Shown: piece after piece, positions 22,191 to 32,850 of the stretch
How the letters are laid out: each line of letters starts with the position of its first letter
How positions within the stretch are numbered: the stretch's first letter is position 1
From: Melieria omissa
Lineage: Eukaryota > Arthropoda > Insecta > Diptera > Ulidiidae
Length of the DNA stretch: 64,000 nt
Direction: 5' to 3'
NCBI GenBank assembly: GCA_963971225.1
Contig: OZ020269.1
Location: 104,483,986-104,547,985, forward strand
The notes under the pieces: generated by a model
Databases searched by the model: none
Seen by the model: only the letters and a program-made list of their open reading frames with translations
What the model was told of the DNA's origin: nothing
Position numbers and translations under genes: made by a program

Positions 22191-23102
22191 GGGTTTTCCA
22201 ACAAGAGGTGTTATTTTGGTATTCAAAGAAAAGTTCCATTTTTTGAGATAAATGATCGGATGTTTATTTCATAATAAAGAGGAAGGTATACCGTTAATAA
22301 TGAAAAACAACATCAGCCAAATGGCTACCACGACCACGCTTACAGGACCATATCCTTTTCATGAAATTTTCCACAACCAAATCGCAAAGTGGCTGCCCTA
22401 TGTCCTCGATAGACTCACGAATTCTATCTTTGAGGTCTTGAATCGACGCTGGGCTGTTGGCGTACACCTCATCTTTCACGTGGCCCCAAAGGAAGAAGTA
22501 TTTTCCCGTAAAAGAGCAATGGTTTCGTTGATTGTGTGGCACGTAGCGCCGTCTTGTTGAAAGTAAACGTTGTCCAGATCAATACCATCCAACTCCGACC
22601 ATAAAAAATCATTAATCATCTCTCGATAGCGCAATCTATTCACCGTAACTGTTGATCCAACCTCATTTTCGAAAAAGTAAGGTCCAATGACCCCGCCGGA
22701 CCATAAACCGCACCAAACAGTCACACGTTGAGGATGGAGAGGCTTCTCAACAATAACTCTTGGGTTTTCGGAGCCCCAGATGCGACAATTTTGCTTGTTG
22801 ACGTAGCCACCGAGGTGGAAATGGGCCTCATCAGTCAAGATGATTTTTCGATGGAATTCCGGATCATTTTCAGGCATTTCAAGGACCCAATCAGCAAAGA
22901 CACGACGTTGTTGATGATCGGTCGGCTTGAGTTCTTGTGTTAACTGAACTTTATAAGCCTTAAGACCCAAGTCTTTATGCAAAATACGGTGTAATGACGT
23001 TTTTGGAATTCCCAATTCCAAAGAACGACGAGGAATCGACAAACCTGGGTTTTCTTCAACACTTTGGGCTACAGCAGCAATATTCTCAGTTGGAATTTGC
23101 AA
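22191..23102 (-). pseudogene. DD41D rosa-like mariner transposase, damaged
   Basis: The open frame 22476-23102 encodes the helix-turn-helix and catalytic core, with LTDEAHFHLGGYVNKQNCRI around the first Asp and VYFQQDGATCHT around the second. The frame then breaks: ENTSSFGAT continues out of frame, while YFFLWGHVKDEVYANSPASI resumes in another frame at 22294-22542. The expected segment between them, carrying the third catalytic Asp, is missing, so a deletion with frameshift has inactivated it. The N-terminal HTH part beyond 23102 is also missing. A terminal repeat-like end (GGGTTTTCCAACAAGAGGTG) lies at 22191, after TA. Non-functional. Confidence 0.8.
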
Positions 23103-23556
23103 CAGACTTTCTTAATATTATCAAAATTGGCTCGACGTAGGGGTTTTTGTAATTTGTTTTTTTACTATTTTTAAAAAATTACCAAAGTTAAAAAAAGGGG
23201 GCAAAAAATTACGTTTATTTTCAAAAAGACGCCATTTTGTGCAAGCATTTTTTTCCAAATCGGCTACTACTACAGTTCCCATTGAACATAAACTGAAAGA
23301 CCTTCCATCATTCCTTAGCCTTAGTTGTTCTATTGTTGTACACAAATATTGTCATAGGCTAATTTTGGGATCACCTTCAGCTCTGCTTTCGAATTCTCCT
23401 TTACTGTCGCATTCGTCTCAAAATGCTTTCCGCGAAGTGATAATTTGAGACGTGGGAATAGAAAATTATCGGTTCTGGATCGTATGAGAAGCGCTATTCC
23501 AATGATTGTTGGTTAGTTTCGTTGTCATGTCTATAGACCCATGACTCTTCATCTAA

Positions 23557-24120
23557 AGCGTGATCCATTTCGAGGTTCCCTACTTTTTTAAAGAAAAAAA
23601 CACAGAAAACTAAATTTAACGGGGAATGTTTATTATCATTCGAAAGAACATTCTTTGGCATTTATTTTTTGAAGATTATCTCTTTCAAATGTTGGCCGCG
23701 GCTACGTCTCAGATGGTCCATCCGTTGAGTCCAATTTTCGATGACTCGTTCGAGCATTTCGACTGGTAACTGGCGAATGACACGCGTGATGTTTTGCTCC
23801 AAGGCCTGAATCGAAGCGGTTTTATCCGTATAGACTTAAGACTTTACTTATCCCCACAGAAAAAAGTCTAACGGTGTGATATCACACGATCTTGGTGGCC
23901 AATCGACCGGCCCATTACGTGAAATTAGCTGTTCTCACCGGCATCATTTTTGAAGAAATATGGACCGATGAACGATTTGTAAACGTTTTTCAGGCGTAAG
24001 TCTTTCCATGATGAAATGCCAAACAATACTGAACAAAAATAATATGACAGCTTGACACGACTCACGCGTGATCTGTCAAAAAAAGGTTATTGAAAAAAGT
24101 ACCTCTAGTTGGATCACCCT
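23557..24120 (-). mobile_element. Internally deleted rosa-like mariner (MITE)
   Basis: The ends are inverted: GCGTGATCCATTTCGAGGTT on the left, and minus-strand GGGTGATCCAACTAGAGGTA on the right. On the minus strand the transposase start MERLTPEKRLQIVHRS is fused to the C-terminal part (ISRNGPVDWPPRSCDITPLD, then FFLWG and a region ending RRSRGQHLKEIIFKK), with stops. So nearly the whole catalytic core has been deleted, leaving the third Asp region. About 564 bp. Confidence 0.8.
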
Positions 24121-24410
24121 TTATTATGAGGATTAGGGAAAGCAACTTTATCAAACAGATTTTTGAGCAACAGATGACAAATGTACCAAACCAGAAAAGA
24201 GATTGTTGGAAAAATTAAAAGCGAATGGAAAAATCTAGGTATTTTTTTTTTTATCGGAAGTTAAGTGAAAGAAAGTAATTTTGCTAGTTTTAAAATATTT
24301 ATATGATGTACAAATCATAAATGTATATGTTTTTATTAAACACCAATATTAAGTTTGTATTATATGCAATAAATATAATTAGATGTATTATTAGTTAAAT
24401 TCATAATATA

Positions 24411-25962
24411 CAGGCATGTGCTGCAAATCGCACGATTTAAAATCGAAATTGGAATTTGAAATCGTACGAATTTTTGAGGGGTGTGCTACAAAACGGACGA
24501 ATTGACTTCAATTCGAAATAAAATTCAAGCTGATTTTTTTGTTGACGTCTATACAATTTTTTTCGAAACGTAAACAGAAAATTGAATATCTTACATGATG
24601 GGCATTTTCTTTGTAAAACACCGCATTCTGAGAGACCACTCCAACCCACTGGACATGTCGGAATCTCACTCTCTCTAATTTTCTCATTTTTGCTAACAAT
24701 GTAGATTGGAATTTTTGCAATTTTTGTTAGGTTAGGTTAAGGTAGCTGCCTTGGTATGGGACTTGCCGAAAGACACACTTAGGCCACGGAATGGGCCCGT
24801 TGTGATACCACAAGTTTAGGGTCTGTCTTACTACAAGTCGAGAAGCCTATTCAAGCCATTTTGAATTGTGGATGAACTCAAGCAAGTTTTTGAAGTTAGC
24901 TGAACCGAGGTCATTCAAGTTGTTGAAGAAAGGAGAGCCTAGGGTTTTCCATCTTCGTTCAAATAGAGCCAGGCAGTTGCAGAGAAAATGACTAATCGTT
25001 TCCTCCTCCTCTTCAGGATTGCGACGACCGTGCCAATGTGCTGTCTGCCAAGCGAGATAAGTGGTCTAGTGCGCCTAGGATTAAAAACAGGCCAGAGCTG
25101 TTTGGTTATGGTACAAGTGTTCTCCTCTTGCTTTAATTGCTGCCTGGATGTCAGTGAAAATGCGAACCATACCCCCCTACTCTGTCATCTAGCTTGGACC
25201 CGTCTGTATAGAAACCGTGTTTTGCTCCCACTACTGTCTATGAGGTATGAGGGTTGAGAATTTAGAGTCCAACAGATATGATGGTAGCGAGTAGTCTATG
25301 CTCTCAAGTAAGTCAGGTGAACAGCCTAGAATCCGACAGAAACTGAAATCAGTACGTGTCCATCTTTTGATGGTATTTAGTCTCACTGCAGAGAGGGTTG
25401 CAGCTTGTTTACCGAAGAGGTCAACAGGAAGAAAGTGGAGCAGGGCGTAGAGCCCTCTGGATGGTGTCGATCGAATGCTCCAGTTATTATAAGCGACGCC
25501 GATCTTTGGACTGAGTCCAGAAGTTTCTGGTTTACCCCCTTATCCAGGGCAATCCACAATACTACTGCTCCATAGAATAGAATGGGCCTAATCATGAAGA
25601 TGTAAATCCAGTGATACGTGGTGGATACCCCATTTTTTGCCAACTGCTCTTTTGCAAGAGTACAGTGCAATAGTGGAGGAGTTGTAACCCTATTGGTTAC
25701 CAGGTTGTGAACTGTGTCCACTAATATTGTAGAAAGCTTCCTCAACTTTTTCACGTTCAAAATTTCTTTATAAGTTGAAACGCAAATAGAATATCAGCCG
25801 TTTTCTAATCGCAACGAAAACGGAATTTCGGTTTTCTGGCACATATGTATCATTTGAAACGATTTCGTTTTCGAAAATTGACGAAATCAAAACGAAATTG
25901 AGCACACTTCATCACGTTTTCGCTCCGAATTTGAAACGAAAACGATTTGTAGCACATGCCTG
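24411..25962. mobile_element. TIR element carrying a nested LINE fragment
   Basis: Starts with CAGGCATGTGCTGCAAATCG and ends with its inverted match CGATTTGTAGCACATGCCTG (one difference in 20). Internal sequence near both ends is rich in AATCGAAATT-like motifs. The middle is occupied by a minus-strand LINE fragment. CAGG ends suggest a hAT-like element, but I found no 8-bp target duplication. Confidence 0.6.
24727..25790 (-). pseudogene. 5'-truncated LINE (reverse transcriptase end, RNase H region)
   Basis: The frame at 25383-25760 reads IYIFMIRPILFYGAVVLWIA, then KLLDSVQRSASLIITGAF, which is the conserved RT C-terminal 'thumb' region of Jockey/I/LOA-type retrotransposons. Further downstream on the same strand, broken frames give a Cys/His end (EEEETISHFLCNCLAL) like that of the copy at 21196. 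It ends near CCTTAACCTAACCTAAC, a typical repeat tail. Many stops make it non-functional. Confidence 0.72.
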
Positions 25963-25965
25963 ATA

Positions 25966-26556
25966 GGGTGTTTTTTCTAGACGTTTGTTTTTCGAATAGA
26001 GATAAAACTGGCATTTTGTGGTCAAATCTGGCAACTCTAATGTCATTTATGTTCAGTTTGGTTTGCCATTTCATCATGAACAGGAACATGCAAATTTATT
26101 TCGAAAATAATGGTTCAGTTCGCGAATTTTACCGCAAGCTCCGTCCATTTTATGGTCGACATAATCGTCCATCAGAGCAAAATCGGTCCATCCATCGGTT
26201 AACCATGGGTCGTTTTCGCACTACGTTTACTCTATGTGATAATACGCATCCGCAGAGACGTCGAACAGTGCGCACCGAAGAAACAATTGCCGCTGTAGAG
26301 CTAAATGTTGAAGAGGACCCGAATGAATCGATTCGCCACCGTGCACAGCAATTGGAGCTTTGTCCATCAACTTTAAAAATTGGACCTGTAGAATTGGCTT
26401 TATTCGAGCCAGCCGCGGCGGCCACATGCCCGAAATCATATTTAAAACTTAATGGCATAAAATTATCCTTCCAATAAAGCCAAATTGATGGACATTAAAA
26501 CGATTTTCTTGTGTTTTATTTCAATTCGAAGTTCTATACCTCTAAAAAAGACACCC
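25966..26556 (+). mobile_element. Internally deleted rosa-like mariner MITE at a TA site
   Basis: The ends are inverted, GGGTGTTTTTTCTAGACGT and (minus strand) GGGTGTCTTTTTTAGAGGT, flanked on both sides by TA (25964-25965 and 26557-26558). The interior reads part of a transposase N-terminus (FENNGSVREFYRKLRPFYGR, then RRRTVRTEETIAAVELNVEE) joined to a C-terminal tail in another frame (RGGHMPEIIFKT). The catalytic core is deleted. It lies 20 bp beyond the stop codon of gene E, in opposite orientation. Confidence 0.82.
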
Positions 26557-26576
26557 TATACTTTCATTTTTATGCT

Positions 26577-26732
26577 TCAATGCGGCGCTGGCTGATTGGG
26601 AAGATGTGTTGATGGCGGTCCTGGCGTTCGATGTGGTGCTGGGCCGATTTTGGAGCGTGGCGGACGTGGCGGGAGTGGCGGGCGATTGTCCTTTGGTGGA
26701 CGTGGTGATCCCGCATGGTGTTTGGAGTCCAT
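26577..26732 (-). CDS. Small Pro-rich peptide E
   Basis: A 51-aa protein rich in Pro, His, Arg and Lys: MDSKHHAGSPRPPKDNRPPL, then PPRPPRSKIGPAP and STHLPNQPAPH before TGA. There is no signal peptide and no Cys. A TATAAA box on the minus strand at 26822-26827 places the start of transcription near 26795. This gives a leader of about 65 bases and favours the ATG at 26732 over the longer frame from 26795. Sequence just before the ATG (ACAGCAATGGA) resembles that before gene F (AAAACAATGGA), and both proteins start MD and are Pro-rich, so they may be paralogues. A rosa-like MITE ends 20 bp past the stop codon. Function unknown. Confidence 0.62.
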   Translation of the reverse strand: MDSKHHAGSPRPPKDNRPPLPPRPPRSKIGPAPHRTPGPPSTHLPNQPAPH

Positions 26733-26821
26733 TGCTGTATTAAAAAAGTATTCAACCAACTGTTGCAAAGTTCCAAGTCCCAAGTTCCGTTTCAACGAAC
26801 GAGTTTAGCAAAACGCGCCAA

Positions 26822-26901
26822 TTTATAAAGAAAATTCGGCCTTGTCCCATAAAAATATATATTATCCCAACCACTCATAGATTTTTCTTATCAAAGATAA
26901 G
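26822..26901 (-). promoter_or_regulatory. Promoter of gene E: TATA box and inverted GATA pair
   Basis: TTTATA at 26822-26827 is TATAAA on the minus strand. About 60-75 bp upstream, CTTATCA (26887-26893) and AGATAAG (26895-26901) form an inverted pair of consensus GATA sites one base apart. Confidence 0.62.
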
Positions 26902-27129
26902 TGGTGGTAAAAGGTTGTAAAACATAATTCGGCATAATAAACTAAAATTAAAAAAAAAAAATTGAATTCTCTTGATAATAAAAAAGTACGATTGCTTGAA
27001 CCATAAATAAGACTGTTTGATGTGAGTAATCGATTTGGCAACTTAAGACAAATTGGGTGCAGTACAGTCTGGTCGCAGAGGTGCAAACATTTTTGAAGCA
27101 AAGAAAACTCATTTGCAAAAAAATTTGAA

Positions 27130-28080
27130 TTACAAACAAAATAAATTAAAAAAATATGGTAAAAAATTTAACTAGTAAATAAAACTATAAAATTAAATTT
27201 ATAAAATTTTAAATTTAAAAGTAATAATGTAATTGGTTTTTTGTGTAGAAATTTGACTTTTTTATTTTCCTTTTAAATTTGTTTTCCACACTTAAATGTA
27301 AATTTTTTTTTCTAAATTACTTTTTCACACACATACTGAAAAATTTTATTTTTACAATTTACTTTTATATTTATATTTTAAATTTTTATCATTTATTTAC
27401 AATTTAATTTTTTTTATTTTCTTTAGGTATTTGCATTTGTATTATGTATTTTATTTTTTAGTTTTGTTTTTTTGTTTTTAATTGTCAAAATTGTCAAATA
27501 AAACCATAAAATGAAAATTAAAGAGGAGGAATTAATTTTTTTTTTAATTTATCTTTTGTGTGTAAAATGAAGTTTTTAATTTTTCTTTTTAATTTGCTCT
27601 TTTACACACAAATTGAAGAGTTTTATTTTTGAAATTTACTTTCATATTTTAATTTAAAAGTTTATTAGATATTTTTATTATGTATACTTTTATATTTTTT
27701 CAGTTTTCTTCTTTAGTTTTGGAAAATTGTATGGTTTGTTGATTTCAAAATATCAAAAAAAAAGAACTAAACTTGTAAATAAAACCATAAAATGAAAATT
27801 AAAAATATTAAATTTATATACGAAAAGAAAATTAAGAAGCATGAAATAATTTTTTGTTTACATTTTCTCGTTTGTTTTTAAATTGGAATTTGTTATTTTG
27901 CTTTAAAATTTGTTCTTTCACACACAAATTGAAAAATGTTATTTTTTTAATTTATTTTAATATTTAAATTTTATTTTTATTAAATATAATTTTATTTTGT
28001 ATTTATAATTGGCATCCCTTTTTTTATTTATATTAGTACTTTTTTTCACAGGTTGCATTTTTATAATTTTATATTTAGCT
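27130..28080. repeat. AT-rich tandem repeat, three units of about 300 bp
   Basis: Landmarks recur in order: AAATAAAACYATAAAATGAAA-like at about 27176, 27496 and 27777, and TTCACACACAAATTGAAAAA-like at about 27325, 27601 and 27918. The units are degenerate and non-coding. Confidence 0.65.
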
Positions 28081-28161
28081 TTTTTCTTATTATTGTTTTT
28101 TTCCGATCAACTAAAAATGTTTATGTCGAAATTTTTCTTAAACTCTTTACAAATGGCTCTG

Positions 28162-28208
28162 CGATAAGATAAAATCATGAGTGTTCGCTATAATAGATAT
28201 ATTTATAG
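28162..28208 (+). promoter_or_regulatory. Promoter of gene F: GATA motifs and TATA-like box
   Basis: CGATAAG (28162-28168) overlaps AGATAA (28167-28172). GATATATTTATAG at about 28196-28208 is TATA-like; the start of transcription would be near 28230, giving a leader of about 115 bases. Confidence 0.5.
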
Positions 28209-28347
28209 CTGCCACTTGAGCATATTTTTGAGTTTCAATAAATATGCGTGCTGTGCAAAACTTCAATAATTCATTATCGAGCAGTTCATTGGAACAAGAC
28301 TTCAACATAATTTTCAAGAGTTTGTCAAACACTTTGTTTATAAAACA

Positions 28348-28497
28348 ATGGACGACCAGAAGCAGCGACCACAACAGCCGAAAAAGGACCAACACGGGGC
28401 CACATCGCCATACCATCCAAGGCCAACGCCTACACCAATACAACCGATACCCGACGAATCGAGCTTTATAGTAGAAAGATCATGTGTTATCAATTAG
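28348..28497 (+). CDS. Small Pro/Gln-rich peptide F ending in CVIN
   Basis: A 49-aa protein: MDDQKQRPQQPKKDQHGATS, then PYHPRPTPTPIQPIP and a tail of DESSFIVERSCVIN before TAG. The single Cys is fourth from the end, in a CaaX-like arrangement (C-V-I-N) as in genes A and B, although Asn at X is not a classic choice. No signal peptide. It is the only member on the plus strand. An ATTAAA poly(A) signal variant lies at 28530-28535. A longer overlapping frame from 28244 has no such tail and no start context, so I prefer this one. The evidence is context (promoter motifs, similarity of the start to gene E, CaaX-like end) rather than homology. Function unknown. Confidence 0.55.
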   Translation: MDDQKQRPQQPKKDQHGATSPYHPRPTPTPIQPIPDESSFIVERSCVIN

Positions 28498-29688
28498 TTG
28501 TGTTCAAGAAAACATAGTCTTGACGTTTAATTAAAACAACAACAAAAACTCCTTCGAATATAAGACCTTTCCCGTCGTAGAGGTCCTTCGAGTTTGGTGT
28601 CTAATGACATTTTCCCTGGTGCTTTGTCTTTCCCCCGAACGTATGTTGATCCAGTGCGTAACATGAAAAAGCTTGTACTGTGCATGGTTTATCTCGAATT
28701 CTTGCTCTCCAAAGTTCTTTTTTAAGTACCTTTCTCGCAAACACTGCCAAGGCAGCTATATCCTTACTTTATCATGTCTACTCATTGGTCTACTTTTTTG
28801 GTTTCATTGGTTAGTCAGTCAAATCCTAGACATTCTCTTCATTGGCTAAGGTTAGGTTACAATATGGAAGGATTGTGTGCGGTAATTAGTTCCACTCAGA
28901 GACCATACTGAGTCCATTGTGACTCTCTTGGTTTTAGAAATCCGTTGTCCTTTCCTATCTGTTGTCCTTTCCTATCTAAAGATCCAAACGGGATAGCATA
29001 GCCGAAAGAACTGAAGTACTACTTTCATCTGTTTGTTCTATCAAAAACAGAGACATGTTGTTCTTCTTTGTCATTTACCTGCTACTATATAATTTGTCTG
29101 AGAAAGATATAGCTCACATTTTCATCGTTGACCTTCTAGAACTTTCTAGCATTATCTATTTGATCTCTCAAAAAGACACATGGTCTCTGTTTTTGTCATT
29201 GGCCTCCAACACCTTTCCTATATTTGATTTTACCTCATTGTTGCTGACCTTTAACTACTAAATTGAACAACTTTTTTGTCGCAGTTTCATGGACAAGCCA
29301 AGAGACATATTCTGTCTAACTAAGAATCAAGCCAGTACGAACCGGTAACAAAGTATTACTCTTTAATATTCCAAGGTTATTCCTGCTTTCAAACCATAAA
29401 TCTCATCGTAGAGTTCAAGTTATTCTGGCTGAGGAAAGTCTTTGCTATTTAACTGCCTGCCAACAAAAAGCTTTTTACTTTTTCTGTAAAGTATTTATGA
29501 ATATTTACTAAACTACCAACATTTCTAGGATCATTTAGAAGAATCGAGATAAAATTAGAAAAACATAACTTGTTAAATCATTTATTGATCAAAGTCTAAG
29601 GTTCAGAGATGTAGTATTAGCCACTCAATAACTCGTTTTAGTCAAAGTCCTGTACAGCTATGGCAAGTCTTACCCAAAAGTCAGAAAC
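28498..29688. other. Intergenic stretch
   Basis: No gene is supported. AGGTTAGGTTA at about 28849 is the kind of repeat tail often found in fly LINEs. CTATCTGTTGTCCTTTC is tandemly repeated at about 28938-28977. Confidence 0.35.
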
Positions 29689-30176
29689 TTAACCCTTTCG
29701 ATCCCGAATTTTACCCTGTGTGTCGATATTTAAATCACAAAACACTTCCCTAAGAAGTGTGCACACGACATTTGAAGTCGCCACGCATCTTTGTTCGAAT
29801 TCTAAAGCTAGTTTACTTTTGGATAATTATATCTAAAACGGGTTAAATAAATTTTGTATCAACATATTTTAGTTACAGAAAAATTATTTTATATTTATGG
29901 AAGAATACAAAATTATCACTTTTTGGTTTTATTTAACCATTACTAAAGAAACAGGGTTTTGATCAAATACGTCCAGTTCGTAGACTTCAATTAGAACACA
30001 AACTTTCCCTGATATTGCTGCAACTTATTGGAAATTTTTTGGAGCATAACAGTAAAATTTTTGTAATTTGCTTTGAATTCACTTCTAAGAATAATAATTT
30101 GTGGGTGTCTACTTAAATTAAACCCATAAATCAATCGTAGCCTTCTCCCAGGCAACTTTGGTGTCGAAAGAATTAA
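29689..30176 (+). mobile_element. piggyBac-like MITE, family 1, copy 2
   Basis: Left end TTAACCCTTTCGATCCCG; right end GGTGTCGAAAGAATTAA, the inverted repeat with two changes. The body is collinear with 9324-9865 but has only one copy of the GACTTCAATTAGAACACAAA segment. No coding capacity. Confidence 0.8.
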
Positions 30177-31000
30177 GGTGAACTGAGTGCAAGTAAATAT
30201 TTTTTTAAATCTTGGCTATCCTAAGATAAAGAAAAACGTGAGTTTACCCCTTCTTAATCTGAGCTTAGACCGACTTCCTCACGAACAAGACTCCAATCGA
30301 CTGTTTCCTAGAAATGTATCAGACAGAGCTCAAAGAAACTCAGAAATCAACTAAAAGAATCAATTGCTTCCTTATCATTTCTTCAGACTGAACATTGCAT
30401 GCAAAATTACTTCAAAATCTGCTCACTTCGAAGAAAAAGCCATGCAAGTTCTCGAAAACCGCCTTGACCCCTACAGTTATTTTCGTCAAAGACAATTAAA
30501 TGATAGCGTGCTCCATAATTTACGGTCAATCGATGCCATCATTCCACATTCATACTAAAAAAAGATACAATTTATGCAATGCCCATTAAATATTTTTCAT
30601 TCGAAAATTTCTTCAATATTCTCGTAATTCTTCTTCTTGCAAGCAAATCTATTATAAAGTCTGATTCTCTTTCAAAAGCATCAAAGCATTTAATGCGTTG
30701 AAAATGAATGAATACAACAAAAATGCTCGCCTATTAAAGCACCAAACAAAAATTGCAGTAAACGAACGCAATAAAATGAATCCTTAAAGTTGCTGGCAAA
30801 GGCATAACAGCTGGGAAAAACAGAATTGAATTCATAGAAGAAAGAACGACGAGCCGACGTGGAGGCAAATTGAACACGAATACACCACCGCCCACCAAGC
30901 AGACAAGGAAATAGAAGAGACTCAAACACACACACACACGCACACGCACGTATGCACGTATGCGAACTAAACAACAAGGAGACGAAAGATAAACGACACA
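30177..31000. other. Intergenic stretch
   Basis: No gene; a CACACACA/ACGCACACGC tract lies at about 30926-30950, at the start of the GC-richer island that follows. Confidence 0.3.
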
Positions 31001-31490
31001 TTGAGCCAAAGCACTGTCATAGAATACGCTGACGATAACACTCGGTGTACGGTGCCGAAAAGTAGAAAGCAGCAAGCACCAAAGGCCAAGTTAAAGCGCA
31101 CAACCGAAAAGGACACGCGCGAACAACGAGAGCAAACGCACCAGTTCGACAGAGCGCAAGGACCTCAAGTTATCCTCACCAAAATTTGACTCGAGAGCAT
31201 AAACGAGAGAACAAGTGAATGAGTGAACACCAGCAGCGCCATTATTGCACGTAGCGTCAAAGTGGCGAACTAACGAAGAGCGTGTTTCGAGTGAGTGAGC
31301 ACAGGACACGTGAATGTGTGCAAGGAGTTTTTTTTGGTCATTCGAGTGAAAGTATTGTGTTTGCGAGAATTTGCATTGCTTATGAAAATTGCATTGGACT
31401 TTGGGAAAATTTCCGCAAAAGTTTAACGCTTAGTGCGACGCAAGAAGCACTGCAAGCAGCTGCAGTTGGCCTTTTGTCGTTTTAGCCAAG
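31001..31490 (+). other. Candidate 5'-untranslated exon
   Basis: GC-richer, repeat-free sequence with GTGAGTGAG- and CAGCAGCGCC-like motifs typical of fly 5' leaders. It ends in a usable splice donor, GCCAAG followed by GTGGGTAAAT at 31491. It has no long open frame. The upstream limit is unknown, and no promoter motif is clear. Confidence 0.3.
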
Positions 31491-32640
31491 GTGGGTAAAT
31501 TTTCTTCCAATTAATTTTTTCAATAAAACATGAAAAGTTTGGAAAATTGGCGCAAGCTTTCAAGTGGAATATTTGCAGTTTATGGGTTTTCCACAAGTTG
31601 GGAAAAACCCTTAAATTAGTGGGGTTGATAGTTGTGAAATAGTATTTGCAAGCATTTTTGTATAAGTTTGCACAAAGCACTGACTTGATTGATGGACAGA
31701 CCTACTGCTGGTTTGAGATAATTAATTAAAACCACAAATATGAAATATAAGCAGCAGTTTTATTCTACGACTTGATAGCAAGTAAAGGTGATGTACATTG
31801 TTGTTGTAAAAGTCTTCACTGTAGCTCAAGGAGAGAGATAAAGTTGATCTCATGCATGCCGCTAAATTTTACAGAATATCCTTTCGAGTTCAAGATTTAT
31901 TTCTCGAGATGTAACCCTTGAAGACAATCACTGGCAATGCCCCAGCAATTATAAAATAATTTAAAATTAAATAATAACATTTAATTAAATCTGTAATCCT
32001 TGGAATCATTTTAAATGAAAAAAGAAAGTTAAATGTTTCATTTCCCATGTCTTTCTGGTTTTCTACCCAAATTTAATTTCTTTTGAACTTAAACTAAATT
32101 GAACTCTCTGCTACTTGAATACAATTGAAATTTCATCATATTGGCAACACTGAGTTTTGTAAAATGACTATTTAAATTTAACCTTAGGGTCATGACCTAT
32201 GACCTATAGTACTCCATGCAAGAAATTTGTCGATGAATTCTTTGGGTTGTATTAGATTTGGTTTCTGAACCTAGAATGTTTTTGGATATTTGTTTATTTT
32301 TTAATGGTGGAGAGATCGTCTATATAACTTAAGTTTCTAATATGAAACAGAATCGAAATTGTGCGACACACAGCATTGAAATTGATGGGAACGGACATTC
32401 AAAATAAAGTCTCTGGCTTCGTTTAAGTTGGGTCAAGTTGTTAGGGGTTCGAAACCCACTGAATAGTGAACCATAGTTTGAATAGTCTGCAGCGTGTCCA
32501 ATCCTCAGAACAATAAATTAGAGTTGTGCATAGTGTTTAATGTCCGTAAAAACGTAAAACCACGTATTCTAATGAAAACCATAAGGCAAGACAGCATTTA
32601 AATTTGGTAGAGAGTTCACATTTAGACGTATTGTTGTAAA
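31491..32640. other. Non-coding AT-rich stretch
   Basis: No gene or recognisable repeat. If the preceding donor is real, this is intron. Confidence 0.3.
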
Positions 32641-32850
32641 ACGTAATGTAGTAAAATTGGGTTTTTAGGTTTTTTCTCTGACGTCAGGATCTTTTTTAAC
32701 GGACTTTGAAATTTCAAAGACATGTTTATTTCAAAAAATTATTTAAAAAATTGAGCGCATTGTAGAATAACAATATGGGTATCAAATGAAAGAGAAAAAA
32801 GTTTTGTTGCAAAAGGACGAAGAGGTATTAAAAACAACTTGTGTCTATAA
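32641..32850 (+). repeat. Fragment of the TCAAATGAAAGAG repeat family
   Basis: Contains TTTTTTCTCTGACGTCAGGA, TTGAGCGCATTGTAGAATAA and TATCAAATGAAAGAGAAAAA, all shared with the left arm of the element at 46460-47175. One arm only, so truncated or solo. Confidence 0.65.
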
